Counted from the first letter of the stretch, positions 29,774-39,429 are shown. The stretch: 64,000 nt of DNA from Alteromonas macleodii (GCF_903772925.1 NZ_LR812090.1:2190333-2254332), one strand, 5' to 3'. Numbers and translations: made by a program. The notes: generated by a model not told the origin, from the sequence alone.

Positions 29774-32700
29774 ATGTTTACTAAAAAGAAAGTAGTGCGG
29801 ACAGCGTTACTTTTAGTAGGCGCTTATACACTTACGGGTTGCGGCGGTTCTGGCGTAGAGTCAGGCACAAACGATTTGCTTACTTGTGAAGTGCCCAATG
29901 TACCTAATGCAGCAGGAACGGCCTGCGAGCCGCCGCCTCCTATTCAATGTGACGCGCCGTTAGTACCTAACGAAGCAAACGACGCGTGTGAAGCTGGGGC
30001 CGATCCAAGTCTACCTGCGCCTGTATTTACCCCGTCATCTAATCAAGCGGTACTATATTACAATCGCGCTGCGGTTGACGCGGATAATTCTAGTAACGAC
30101 GCTGCTTATGAAGGATGGCGACTACATACTTGGAACAATGACGAATGTGATGCCTATGCTGACGCAGACACGGATTGGGCGAACGGTCGAATTCATAGCG
30201 GTATCGATCCGAACTATGGGGCCTATTGGATATTAGATCTTAAAGAAGGTTACGGCAGCTGTCATAACTTCATCATTCACAAAGGTACTGATGATGCAGG
30301 TAAAGAGATGGGTGGCGGTGATTTTCAAGCTTCATTAGTACAAGACGATGAAACTTTTGTGCGAATGAACTTTACTCTTTCGGGCGAACCAACGATTTTT
30401 GAATTCCCGATCATGTCGCTTGGGCCACAGCCGGTTGATATAGAAGGCTTTGGTGCCCATTGGTTAGATGCGAACACCATTTTATGGGATGTTCCCGAAA
30501 CTGTATCAGAAGTGAAACTTCACTATTCAGCCCAGGCTGATTTACAGAGCACCCTAGAAGAGGGTATCAATGGTAATGAAGTAGCGCTAATGAGTACAAC
30601 ACTTACCGAAGAGCAATCTGCTCGCGCATTGCATTTATCTTCGATGCAGGCGTGGGAAGGAGACTGGTCGGTTGAAGATGCGAAAACTGTACTGACGACA
30701 CAAGCGGTCGTTGGAGGATATGATGCAGACGGTGCACTTGTAGCAGCAACCGGTATTCAACTGGCAAACGCAATTGATGCACTTTACACCATGGGTGAAG
30801 ATGATGCCGACGAGGCACAACTTGGCGGGGTTTATACAGACCAAGGTATTACCGCTGCGCTGTGGGCGCCTACCGCTTCGAATGTCGACCTTTTGCTTTA
30901 TAACGATGATAAAACGTTAAGTCAGCGTATAGATATGGTACGTGATGACGCGTCAGGCGTATGGCGCTATGAAGGCGATATGTCGCTAGACCGTCAGCTT
31001 TATCGCTATGAGGTTACGGTATATCACCCTGTTACAGGTAACGTAGAAACCCTGCTTGTAACAGACCCATATTCTGTGTCGCTTAGCACAAACGGTCGTT
31101 TCTCACGCTTTGTAAACCTTGCCGATGAAGATTTAAAACCTGAGGGGTGGGATACTCACACCATTCCTACGGTAGAAAATTATGAAGACGCGGTTATTTA
31201 CGAAGGTCACATACGTGATTTCAGCGTGCGCGATATGTCTACTTCCGAAGAAAATCGTGGGAAATACCTCGCCTTTACCGAAGAGGGAACGGCACCGGTT
31301 GAGCACCTTAAAAAGTTGGTAGAGGCAGGGCTAACCTATTTTCATATCCTTCCAGCGAATGACATCGCAACTATTGATGAAGACCCAACTAACACTGTTG
31401 ATTTGTACGATACAGTGGGCAAACTTTGTCGCTTAAATAGCAGTGCTGCGGTATGTGAAGAAGAAAGCGCGGACACATTATTGATTGATGTTTACAACGC
31501 TTACGACCCGTTATCACAAGCGGGTAAAGCTCAGCAGTTGACCGATGACTTACGCAATCTGGATACGTTCAATTGGGGGTACGACCCTCATCACTTTAAT
31601 GCGCCTGAAGGTAGCTATGCATCAAGTGCTGAAGGTGTTGAACGTATTGTAGAAATGCGCGCTATGATCCAAGCGCTTCATGAAATGGGGCTTCGTGTTG
31701 CACTCGATGTGGTTTATAACCATACCAACGCATCTGGTATTTTCAGTAAGTCTGTTCTAGATAAAGCTGTACCAGGGTATTACCACCGTTATGAGGTAGA
31801 TAGTGGGGCGATTGTCCGCGAAACGTGCTGTGATGACACAGAACCACGTAATGTGATGATGGAAAAATTCATGGAAGACTCGTTGCTTATGTGGGCTGAA
31901 CACTACAAGTACGACTCTTTCCGTTTTGACATCATGAGTCAGGCAACCAAAGACACCATGGTACGCCTTCGTGATGCTGTTAAAGCTATTGATGAAGACA
32001 ACTACTTTTATGGCGAGGGTTGGACCAAAATAGACCGCGGTTACGAGCAAGCCAGCCAGCTCAATATGGCCGGTACTGAAATTGGTACTTATAACGATCG
32101 CATTCGTGAAGCTATTCGTCAGGGCGCTATATTTCGACCCGAAGATGATGGGCTGTTAAGTGCACAAGACCGTGTGAAAATGGGCATGATTGGTACGCTT
32201 AAAGACTATGTATTGGAAACCTCTTCAGGCAGTGCTGGTGCGACGAGTAACTTGGGCGGCTATGCAGAAGACCCCGCAGACATCATTAACTATGTGTCTA
32301 AACACGATAATGAAACCTTGTGGGACCAATTAAATTACACGCTTCCACAAGACATCACGTTAGCGCAGAGAGTGCGCGCACAAAATGTGGCTATGGGCAT
32401 TAACCTAGTGTCTCAGGGGATTCCATTTCTACAGATGGGCGGCGAAATGCTTCGCTCTAAATCAATGGATCGAAATACCTATGACTCGGGTGACTGGTTT
32501 AACTATGTAGATTTCACATACGAGACAAATAACTGGAATGTAGGCTTACCGTTAGCACAAGACAATGAAGCCCGTTGGGAAGAAATGGGTGAATTTATTT
32601 ACAACCCTAACCGTGCAGCTTCTATGGCGGACATTATGTTTGCATCAGACGTATTTGCGGAGTTGCTAAACATTAGAATGACCAGTCCTTTGTTTAGATT

Positions 32701-34105
32701 AACCTCGGCGGAAGATATTATCGATCGTATTGGGTTCCACAATATTGGTTCACGCCAACAGCGTGGTCTTATCGCAATGAGTATTGACGATGGTGTATCA
32801 GATAACAGCGAAGTATCTCGTCAAGACCTAGATATGATGAACGATGCGGTGATGGTTCTGGTTAACACGGGTTACGAAGAGAAATCTATCACTGTAAATA
32901 CAGCAACCGGCTTTTCACTTCACGCAACACAAATGAACTCAGTTGATGCCGCAGTACGTGGTGCAACTTTTGTTGAGGGTGAAGACGTTAACGGAACCTT
33001 TACTGTACCTGCACTGACTATTGCTGTGTTTGTTAAGCCTCAGTCTGGGGCTCAAGGGTACGGTCTATCAGCGTATGCAACTTCTGGCGCGCCTGACGTT
33101 GTGCCCTACGGCGATACCCTTACTTACCTTCGTGGAGACATGAACGGTTGGTCAACGGATGATGCATTTACTTATCAAGGTGACGGTGTATATACGGCTA
33201 CAGCTGCGCTTGAAGGCGGTGTAACTTATGGCTTTAAGTTTGCCTCTGAGGATTGGAGCACGGTGAACTTTGGTGCTGCAGATGGTGAAGATGGGATGGT
33301 AATAGCAAAAGAGGAGAAAGTACTTGCTCGGACTAATACTAACCTGTCGTTTACACCTGATATCAGTGCAACATACCTGTTTACCATCGATGCATCAGAC
33401 AGCGAAGCGCCTATATTAATGATTGAAAACGAAGAACCCTACGTTGGAACGCCTGTGTACCTTCGTGGTGCAATGAACGGGTGGGGTACAGACGATGAGT
33501 TTTCTTACCAAGGTGGTCGTATCTATACCTTTGCTCGAGATATTGAGCCTGGCACGTACGAGTTTAAAGTGGCGTCCGAAGACTGGAGTACAGTGAACTT
33601 TGGTGCGTTGTCTGCCGACGATGCCGACCGTAACTTAGCGCCAGGTCAAACCCTTGGTTTGGCTGCGACTAACGATAACCTTGTTCTAAACATTGAAACT
33701 GCTGATCGCTATGTGTTTGTGTTCAACGTGACTGACTTAGATGCCCCTACCATTGGTGTATTTAAAGAAGCATTTTGGGGAGACACCCAAGTTTATATTC
33801 GCGGTGGTATGAACGGTTGGGGTGTAGCAGATATGTTTGAGTATCAAGGAGAGGGTGTTTACGCAGCCGACATCGAGTTAAGTGCAGGTAGCATCGAGTT
33901 TAAAGTTGCCTCTGAAGATTGGTCAACGGTAAACCTTGGTAATCCTAACGATGCCGCGAGTAATATCGTCACGCCAAGTGAGCCTAAAATTTTGGGAGCG
34001 AGCAATAACAATTTGATGATTGAAATCGCTGAATCTGGCCTTTATGAATTTAAGGTTGCCGGGCCCGATGGTAATGCACCCATGTTGACTGTAACGATGA
34101 AATAA
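29774..34105 (+). CDS. Lipoprotein pullulanase-type alpha-1,6-glucosidase with three C-terminal repeat modules
   Basis: This large enzyme cleaves alpha-1,6 branch points of pullulan, starch or glycogen. AGGAG precedes the ATG at 29774, giving a lipoprotein signal ending LTGC; an in-frame ATG at 29687 overlaps the receptor stop but lacks a signal peptide. Domains in order are a Cys-containing linker, a CBM41-like module (about 65-195), pullulanase N-terminal and CBM48-like domains to about 470, and the GH13 catalytic barrel. The barrel shows VVYNHT, nucleophile Asp719 (FRFDIMS), Glu748 (FYGEGW) and Asp845 (KHDNET), followed by a C-terminal beta domain. Three 111-residue repeats begin near 1118, 1229 and 1341 (RGxMNGW and KxASEDWSTVN) and probably bind starch. 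The total is 1443 residues. Confidence 0.92.
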   Translation: MFTKKKVVRTALLLVGAYTLTGCGGSGVESGTNDLLTCEVPNVPNAAGTACEPPPPIQCDAPLVPNEANDACEAGADPSLPAPVFTPSSNQAVLYYNRAAVDADNSSNDAAYEGWRLHTWNNDECDAYADADTDWANGRIHSGIDPNYGAYWILDLKEGYGSCHNFIIHKGTDDAGKEMGGGDFQASLVQDDETFVRMNFTLSGEPTIFEFPIMSLGPQPVDIEGFGAHWLDANTILWDVPETVSEVKLHYSAQADLQSTLEEGINGNEVALMSTTLTEEQSARALHLSSMQAWEGDWSVEDAKTVLTTQAVVGGYDADGALVAATGIQLANAIDALYTMGEDDADEAQLGGVYTDQGITAALWAPTASNVDLLLYNDDKTLSQRIDMVRDDASGVWRYEGDMSLDRQLYRYEVTVYHPVTGNVETLLVTDPYSVSLSTNGRFSRFVNLADEDLKPEGWDTHTIPTVENYEDAVIYEGHIRDFSVRDMSTSEENRGKYLAFTEEGTAPVEHLKKLVEAGLTYFHILPANDIATIDEDPTNTVDLYDTVGKLCRLNSSAAVCEEESADTLLIDVYNAYDPLSQAGKAQQLTDDLRNLDTFNWGYDPHHFNAPEGSYASSAEGVERIVEMRAMIQALHEMGLRVALDVVYNHTNASGIFSKSVLDKAVPGYYHRYEVDSGAIVRETCCDDTEPRNVMMEKFMEDSLLMWAEHYKYDSFRFDIMSQATKDTMVRLRDAVKAIDEDNYFYGEGWTKIDRGYEQASQLNMAGTEIGTYNDRIREAIRQGAIFRPEDDGLLSAQDRVKMGMIGTLKDYVLETSSGSAGATSNLGGYAEDPADIINYVSKHDNETLWDQLNYTLPQDITLAQRVRAQNVAMGINLVSQGIPFLQMGGEMLRSKSMDRNTYDSGDWFNYVDFTYETNNWNVGLPLAQDNEARWEEMGEFIYNPNRAASMADIMFASDVFAELLNIRMTSPLFRLTSAEDIIDRIGFHNIGSRQQRGLIAMSIDDGVSDNSEVSRQDLDMMNDAVMVLVNTGYEEKSITVNTATGFSLHATQMNSVDAAVRGATFVEGEDVNGTFTVPALTIAVFVKPQSGAQGYGLSAYATSGAPDVVPYGDTLTYLRGDMNGWSTDDAFTYQGDGVYTATAALEGGVTYGFKFASEDWSTVNFGAADGEDGMVIAKEEKVLARTNTNLSFTPDISATYLFTIDASDSEAPILMIENEEPYVGTPVYLRGAMNGWGTDDEFSYQGGRIYTFARDIEPGTYEFKVASEDWSTVNFGALSADDADRNLAPGQTLGLAATNDNLVLNIETADRYVFVFNVTDLDAPTIGVFKEAFWGDTQVYIRGGMNGWGVADMFEYQGEGVYAADIELSAGSIEFKVASEDWSTVNLGNPNDAASNIVTPSEPKILGASNNNLMIEIAESGLYEFKVAGPDGNAPMLTVTMK
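33125..34102 (+). repeat. Three tandem repeats of about 335 bp at the pullulanase 3' end
   Basis: Three in-frame copies start near 33125, 33458 and 33794, a period of 333-336 bases. Each encodes the pattern Y-[LI]-R-G-x-M-N-G-W, then YQGxGxY and KxASEDWSTVN. They have diverged at the base level, which argues for old duplication rather than recent expansion. Confidence 0.85.
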
Positions 34106-34149
34106 AAGCTCATCAGAAAATTTAGTTAACGTCTAAGTGTTATCAATTT

Positions 34150-34179
34150 AAAAGCCGCGACCTTGTTCGCGGTTTTTTT
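34150..34179 (+). terminator. Intrinsic terminator after pullulanase
   Basis: AAAAGCCGCGA / TCGCGGTTTTT (one G-T pair) forms an 11-bp stem followed by further T residues. Confidence 0.88.
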
Positions 34180-34273
34180 CTTCTTGGCATATCTCTTGAT
34201 TCTCTTGTAGGATAATTGTTACCGGAAGTGGTCCTACCAGAAGGTTATGAATGTATCTACAGGGAGAGAACAG

Positions 34274-35134
34274 ATGAAAAGTGCATTAGTTGTAGAAGGT
34301 GGCGCTATGCGCGGAATATTTGCGGCTGGCGTACTAGATAAATTCATGGAGCAAGACTATTACCCCTTTGATTTTACGCTAGGGGTGTCCGCTGGGGCGA
34401 CAAATTTGTCGACTTACGTTTCCAAAATGCAAGGTTTGAGTAAAACTATTATCACCCAATATGCAACGAAGCGAGAGTTCTTTAGTCCGCTACGATTCAT
34501 AAAAGGTGGTCATATGACAGATGTGCATTGGTTATGGCATCATTCAAAGCAATCAATGAACATTCCCTCTCCAGGTGAAAAGAGCAGTATGCCCTTGTAC
34601 GTGGGTATTACGAATGCTGAATCAGGTGAATGTGAATATATTCAGGCCACAGAAACTAATGTAGACGAATTGATGGTAGCATCTTGTGCGCTACCTACCG
34701 CATATCGAGATGAAATAATCATTAACGGTACGCGCTACCTGGATGGCGGAGTTGCAGATGCAATACCTGCAATTAAAGCTTATAACATGGGGGCAAGGGA
34801 CATTACCGTAATACTTTCTCAACCACTTGGGTTTACTAAGCCTGAAGTAAAATCAACCTGGTTGATGCAAAAGATGTATGGAAACCAACCCGCAATTCTA
34901 GAAAAAATGCTTAAGCGCGCGACCATTTATAATGAAACCCTCGATTTTTTTAAACAACCACCGACCGACTGCATCATTCGAGTAATAGCACCGGATGAAG
35001 CTTTCTGCGTTAAACGACTTACTATGGATAAGAAGAAGTTATTGAGAGGTTATGGGCAGGGTAGGCGTATGGCCCGACGTCATCTTAAAAATCTTAATTC
35101 AAATGCTGATGGTTTAAATTACCAAATAGCCTAG
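34274..35134 (+). CDS. Patatin-like phospholipase (YjjU-type)
   Basis: A predicted cytoplasmic lipid acyl hydrolase with the Ser-Asp dyad of patatins. The oxyanion loop is EGGAMRGIFAAGVLD, the nucleophile elbow is GVSAG with Ser39, and the aspartate is in LDGGVAD. The ATG at 34274, preceded by AGGGAGAGAACAG, is preferred over the in-frame ATG at 34247. The protein has 286 residues, a short patatin resembling E. coli YjjU. It shares no obvious function with the surrounding glucan genes, has its own terminator, and lacks an export signal. Confidence 0.87.
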   Translation: MKSALVVEGGAMRGIFAAGVLDKFMEQDYYPFDFTLGVSAGATNLSTYVSKMQGLSKTIITQYATKREFFSPLRFIKGGHMTDVHWLWHHSKQSMNIPSPGEKSSMPLYVGITNAESGECEYIQATETNVDELMVASCALPTAYRDEIIINGTRYLDGGVADAIPAIKAYNMGARDITVILSQPLGFTKPEVKSTWLMQKMYGNQPAILEKMLKRATIYNETLDFFKQPPTDCIIRVIAPDEAFCVKRLTMDKKKLLRGYGQGRRMARRHLKNLNSNADGLNYQIA

Positions 35135-35829
35135 AGAGTCCGCAGCAATTATACGAAAGTCCTGTATGAATTTAGCAACAGTTATCATTAAGAGCTTGGA
35201 TATCATCCAAGCTTTTTTTTGTTCGTAAAGAAAGTCAATATTTACAGAGGGTTATCGTGTTTCAAAATGGCAACACACTATCGGGCCTATCGTCTATAGT
35301 TTATTTATAACCTTCACTTTTTATTAGTTCTTGTCCCTAATCAGACAATTGATCTGGCAAAACAAATACTAGCTCCTACAACAAGCTAAACGCACCAAAC
35401 CCTATTTTTTATCATAACTAGTTGATAAAAAGAGTGTTTATCTTTTACATGTTATTAAAGATGTAAACTTTGCACCGAACTTGCAAAATTTTCACACTAT
35501 TGGTCTGCAATTTGCTGTAACCTGAACAAGATTAGTTATTTTCTTTAATACGTTAATTACAGACACGTGAAACGCTTGCCAATATAAGAAAAGCGTAAAG
35601 TTGTAGACGAGAAAATAGCATTTAGCGCATTAAATGGCCTGATTGATAGGGTTGTGCTAAGGCGTAAACCAATAACTGATTACCTGCAACAACGTATCGG
35701 TCACGATGACGTCGCTGTAGGTTTTATGTATTTATTCTAATACTTATGGTTAATTTTTTGTGGTTACGCGTAGCAGCTTGCTTTAAGTCGTGGCAGTATC
35801 AAACTCAAATAATAAAAAGCTAATAAAAA
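35135..35829. other. Long AT-rich intergenic region
   Basis: Nearly 700 bases lack a credible gene. The left end holds a terminator; the rest is AT-rich. One frame stays open for about 50 codons up to a TAA at 35738-35740, but it has no usable start codon or ribosome binding site, so I treat it as chance or a decayed remnant. No operator, RNA gene or repeat is recognised. Confidence 0.5.
35193..35220 (+). terminator. Intrinsic terminator after patatin gene
   Basis: AGCTTGGA / TCCAAGCT with a five-base loop is followed by a run of eight T residues. Confidence 0.92.
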
Positions 35830-36339
35830 GTGCAAATAGCAAATCAAAAAATTTCGATTGGGCTAGTTAACCCAAAAAATCCAGTCAACGTAGCATCTAT
35901 TTTACGTGCTGCTGGATGCTACGGTGTCGCTAGCGTGTTTTATACGGGGCAGCGTTATCGTTTCGCTAAAGACTTTAATGCAGATACGAAAGCGTTTCAT
36001 AAGGTTATTCCGACGGTTGGCGTTGATAATTTACGGGATGTTGTACCAGAGGGGGCGTCCGTAGTTGCGGTTGAACTTGTTGAAGGCGCTGAGCCTTTAC
36101 CAACGTTTGAACACCCAGAAAATGCCTTTTATATTCTAGGCCCTGAAGATGGAAGTGTAGGCGAAGACACTCTCTCGTGGTGCGACCACGTTGTTTATGT
36201 ACCCACGTATTCGTGTATGAATTTGGCGGCAACAGCGAATGTTTTACTGTATGACCGCCTATCAAAGTCTGATTTTGTAAGTGGGGATGCGCTTATCAGA
36301 CAAAGCCGAGATACCAATAATAAGACAAAGATAAAATAG
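35830..36339 (+). CDS. SpoU/TrmH-family (SPOUT) RNA methyltransferase
   Basis: A 169-residue SPOUT-fold methyltransferase likely to modify tRNA or rRNA. NPVNVASILRAAGCYG matches SpoU motif 1 (usually N-x-G-A-x-x-R-x-A), YILGPEDGSVGED matches motif 2 (usually G-x-E-x-x-G), and VYVPTYSCMNLAATANVLLYD is the knotted SAM-binding motif 3. Several consensus positions differ from TrmL and TrmH, so the specific target cannot be named. The start is GTG with only a weak ribosome binding site. It is followed by the acyltransferase gene after 100 bases. Confidence 0.83.
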   Translation: MQIANQKISIGLVNPKNPVNVASILRAAGCYGVASVFYTGQRYRFAKDFNADTKAFHKVIPTVGVDNLRDVVPEGASVVAVELVEGAEPLPTFEHPENAFYILGPEDGSVGEDTLSWCDHVVYVPTYSCMNLAATANVLLYDRLSKSDFVSGDALIRQSRDTNNKTKIK

Positions 36340-36440
36340 CGTTTTAAATATTAATTTAAAACAATATACCAAAGGCTACTGCTGCGAACAGGAAGTTACC
36401 CACAAGCCTAATAATTAAGATAAATTAGGGGACTTTTGCG

Positions 36441-37352
36441 TTGAAAACAACAACAATGAGCGCTGCTCGTGCGCTAAATAGTGCTGTAACTAACAAGTTA
36501 AACCAGTTACCTCGACAACTGCTTAAAGCATTTCCACGCCGATTGTCACTTGAAGAAACTATCACCAGCTTCTTTTTTAGCCGTTATGAACTCGTTATAG
36601 CTAACGAAGAAAATGAAAAACAAGTGAGCTATAAAACCCGTCATAAAGTTTATTGCGAGGAAATGAAGTTTGAGCAAAAAAACGCGGCAGCCATTGAAAA
36701 AGATAAATACGACGATCGCGCCATCAACTGCTACATAAAACACCGACCAACAGGCGAATGCGCAGGTACCATTCGTTTGGTCTTGCCGACCGAAGCAGGG
36801 TTATCGCTGCCTTTAGAAGAAAAGTGCGCAGATGCTTTTGATGACGGTTCATTGCTTCCCTCTAGTTGCGACCCTACGAGCATTTGTGAGATATCAAGAT
36901 TGGCAATTCCAAGAGAGTTCAGAGTTCGCCAAATGCGTTCGAAAATCCTGCCTGCCGATAAGCTTAAAAAGATAAAACAAAAGAAGAGTACACCATTTAA
37001 CGTAGAGCACTTTCCTTATCTTTCTATTGCGCTGTATTTAATGGCAACCAGTATCTGCCAACACTTAAATATTAAGCATGCATACGTTTTGATGGAGCCC
37101 AAATTAGCAAGAAGAATGAAAGCATTTGGTATTCATTTCAATCCAGTAGGAGATGCCGTAGAGTTTAACGGTAAGCGTGTTCCCTATAGGCTATCTACGA
37201 ACGTATTATTAGAAGACTTAGCTAAGCCGCTAAAAAGTTTTCACAAGAAGATCCACAGTAAGCTTGATAATGCGTTACACGCTGTTGAAACTGTTCCGAC
37301 ACATACCGCTCGTCCCATACAGAAACCATTGCGTGTGGCACAAGCGGCTTAG
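36441..37352 (+). CDS. FeeM/exosortase-associated-type N-acyltransferase
   Basis: The 303-residue protein resembles the GNAT-like acyltransferases annotated as PEP-CTERM/exosortase-system-associated and related to N-acyl amino acid synthases (FeeM) and autoinducer synthases. The diagnostic part is the region YKTRHKVYCEEMKFE, then a block with DDRAINCYIKH and GECAGTIRLVLP, and later SICEISRLAIPREFR. The N-terminal 40 residues are amphipathic and basic; the C-terminus is a low-complexity basic tail. The start is a TTG eight bases after TAGGGGAC; an ATG at 36456 is the alternative. No exosortase, PEP-CTERM substrate or LuxR-type gene lies nearby, so substrate and product are unknown. Confidence 0.72.
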   Translation: MKTTTMSAARALNSAVTNKLNQLPRQLLKAFPRRLSLEETITSFFFSRYELVIANEENEKQVSYKTRHKVYCEEMKFEQKNAAAIEKDKYDDRAINCYIKHRPTGECAGTIRLVLPTEAGLSLPLEEKCADAFDDGSLLPSSCDPTSICEISRLAIPREFRVRQMRSKILPADKLKKIKQKKSTPFNVEHFPYLSIALYLMATSICQHLNIKHAYVLMEPKLARRMKAFGIHFNPVGDAVEFNGKRVPYRLSTNVLLEDLAKPLKSFHKKIHSKLDNALHAVETVPTHTARPIQKPLRVAQAA

Positions 37353-37374
37353 ACATTGTTGTAAAGCCATTTTT

Positions 37375-37402
37375 AAAAGCCGTCCTCTAGGGCGGCTTTT
37401 TC
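37375..37402 (+). terminator. Intrinsic terminator after acyltransferase gene
   Basis: AAAAGCCGTCC pairs with GGGCGGCTTTT (one G-T pair), followed by T residues. It ends six bases before the third operator-like site. Confidence 0.85.
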
Positions 37403-37407
37403 ATTTC

Positions 37408-37421
37408 TGAATACGTATGCA
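37408..37421 (+). promoter_or_regulatory. Candidate LacI-family (MalR-type) operator, copy 3
   Basis: TGAATACGTATGCA, identical to the other three copies, lies 64 bases before the amylase ATG at 37486. Confidence 0.8.
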
Positions 37422-37485
37422 TGTTTTTTAACATACATTTAACGCGTATCCTGTTGGCATCATTTACATTTTTGTCACGAAAACT

Positions 37486-39429
37486 ATGTTTAATAAAAAG
37501 TCGGGTTTTTCCCTTAAGCCTCTATCTGTTGCTATGCTTTCATTGAGTTTGATGGCGTGCACTGGTCCGTCGCCATCAGCAAATAATCAAACACACGAGG
37601 GCAAAGGAAGTAAGTCTTCAGCATCAAATCAACAAAGTGATATGTTAACGCATACGGATAACAGTGAAAGACAAGGTAAACCAGTGGTCTATCAGGTATT
37701 CACTCGACTATTTGGAAATACTAATTCTACTAATCAGCCTTGGGGTACGATCGAGCAAAATGGCGTAGGCAAATTCAGCGACTTTACCCCTAAAGCTCTT
37801 GAAGCCATCAAGGCTTTAGGCACCAGTCACATTTGGTATACCGGTGTGCCACATCATGCAGTAATCAATGACTATACTGACTTCGGTATATCAAATGACG
37901 ACCCCGATGTAGTGAAAGGCCGCGCTGGTTCCTCATACGCTGTAAAAGATTATTACAATGTTAATCCTGACCTAGCTGATAACCCAGCAAAGCGCCTAGA
38001 AGAGTTCGAAGCCCTGATTGAAAGAACTCATGCTGCGGGTATGAAAGTCATTATCGATATTGTTCCTAACCACGTGGCCCGCGATTATCATTCGCTTTCT
38101 GCCCCTGAAGGGGTAAGTGATTTTGGTGCAACAGACGATACGTCTGTAGAGTATGCCCGCGATAACAACTTCTATTATGTCGTTGGCGAAGCATTTAAAG
38201 TGCCTTCTGCTGATAATTACCAAGTGCTAGGTGGCGAGCCCCACCCATTGTCAGACGGTAAGTTCGATGAGTTTCCTGCAAAGTGGACAGGGAACGGTGC
38301 AAGGGCAGCGCAGCCAGATATTAACGACTGGTATGAAACAGTAAAGGTTAATTATGGTGTGAAGCCAGACGGTTCCTATGATTTTCCCTTGCTACCAGAC
38401 GAATACAGTCGAAAATCTATCGCAGAGCACGCCGCGTTTTGGCAAGGGAAAGATCTTCCCGACTCGTGGTACAAATTCAGAGACATTGCCCATTATTGGG
38501 TTGAAAAAGGGGTCGATGGATTTCGTTTTGATATGGCCGAAATGGTACCAGTAGAGTTCTGGTCTTTTCTCAACAGCAGCATTAAGCAAAAAGCACCTGA
38601 TGCATTCTTGCTGGCAGAAGTTTATCAGCCTGACAAATATCGCGATTACCTTCATAAAGGCAAGATGGACTATTTATACGACAAGGTAGGCTTTTACGAT
38701 ACGCTAAAAGCAATTATGCAAGGAAAGAGCAAGGTTAGTGACCTGGTCGCTGTTCACAAAGAAGTTAGCGATATTGCACCACACATGCTGCACTTTTTAG
38801 AGAACCATGATGAGCAGCGTATTGCTAGCCCTGATTTTGCAAGTAGCGCTGAAAAAGGTAAGCCTGCACTTGCCGTGAGTACGCTTATAAGCAGTTCTCC
38901 AACGCTGCTTTATTTTGGCCAAGATGTGGGCGAAGACGGCAGCGAAGAGACAGGCTTTGGCGACCCAACGCGTACGTCTATTTTCGATTACGTTGGCGTT
39001 CCTGCTCATCAGCGGTTTATGAATAATGGAAAATTTGATGGTGGTCAATCTACAAAGGAAGAAAAAGAACTGCATAAGTTTTACAAACGCGTGATGTCTA
39101 TCGCCGCTACTAACCCGGCCACTATTGGTAATTACCAAAGCCTCCACGCGCTCAATCTCGGCGTCGAAAATTCAGCGTATTCAGAGCAGCAATTTACATT
39201 TGCTCGTGTACAAGATGATCATGGTTTCTTGGTTATCGCAAATTTTAGTGATGCACCAGTAGGGGAAATAGAATTTACAGTACCAGCAAGCGTATTAAGT
39301 GCAAATAACAAAACTATTAGCCTTGAGCCACTTCTTTCTCATGACGGCATTATCTTAGAAAAAGGTGATGTTAACTACAGAGCCTCGTTATCACTAGATG
39401 GACTAGAGACGAAAGTATTTGCCTTCTAG
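37486..39429 (+). CDS. GH13 alpha-amylase-family lipoprotein
   Basis: A 647-residue glycoside hydrolase that should cleave alpha-1,4-glucans at the cell surface or periplasmic membrane face. The N-terminal signal ends in the lipobox LMAC, followed by a Ser/Asn-rich linker to about residue 65. The catalytic barrel starts at VVYQVFTRLFG and contains DIVPNH, the nucleophile in DGFRFDMAE, the acid/base Glu in LLAEVYQ and the third carboxylate in LENHDEQR. A C-terminal beta domain follows. It is headed by the third operator copy and appears to be monocistronic or to run on weakly into the next gene. Confidence 0.92.
   Translation: MFNKKSGFSLKPLSVAMLSLSLMACTGPSPSANNQTHEGKGSKSSASNQQSDMLTHTDNSERQGKPVVYQVFTRLFGNTNSTNQPWGTIEQNGVGKFSDFTPKALEAIKALGTSHIWYTGVPHHAVINDYTDFGISNDDPDVVKGRAGSSYAVKDYYNVNPDLADNPAKRLEEFEALIERTHAAGMKVIIDIVPNHVARDYHSLSAPEGVSDFGATDDTSVEYARDNNFYYVVGEAFKVPSADNYQVLGGEPHPLSDGKFDEFPAKWTGNGARAAQPDINDWYETVKVNYGVKPDGSYDFPLLPDEYSRKSIAEHAAFWQGKDLPDSWYKFRDIAHYWVEKGVDGFRFDMAEMVPVEFWSFLNSSIKQKAPDAFLLAEVYQPDKYRDYLHKGKMDYLYDKVGFYDTLKAIMQGKSKVSDLVAVHKEVSDIAPHMLHFLENHDEQRIASPDFASSAEKGKPALAVSTLISSSPTLLYFGQDVGEDGSEETGFGDPTRTSIFDYVGVPAHQRFMNNGKFDGGQSTKEEKELHKFYKRVMSIAATNPATIGNYQSLHALNLGVENSAYSEQQFTFARVQDDHGFLVIANFSDAPVGEIEFTVPASVLSANNKTISLEPLLSHDGIILEKGDVNYRASLSLDGLETKVFAF

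Noticed and set aside
35589..35740. About 50 open codons (ending in HDDVAVGFMYLF) between the patatin and SpoU genes
   Set aside because: No ATG, GTG or TTG start at a useful place and no ribosome binding site; a stop lies immediately upstream. It may be a decayed remnant but cannot be supported as a gene.
37078..37091. TGCATACGTTTTGA, resembling half of the shared operator, inside the acyltransferase gene
   Set aside because: Only one half matches ATACGT, it lies within coding sequence, and the other four copies are identical to one another; this is most likely chance.
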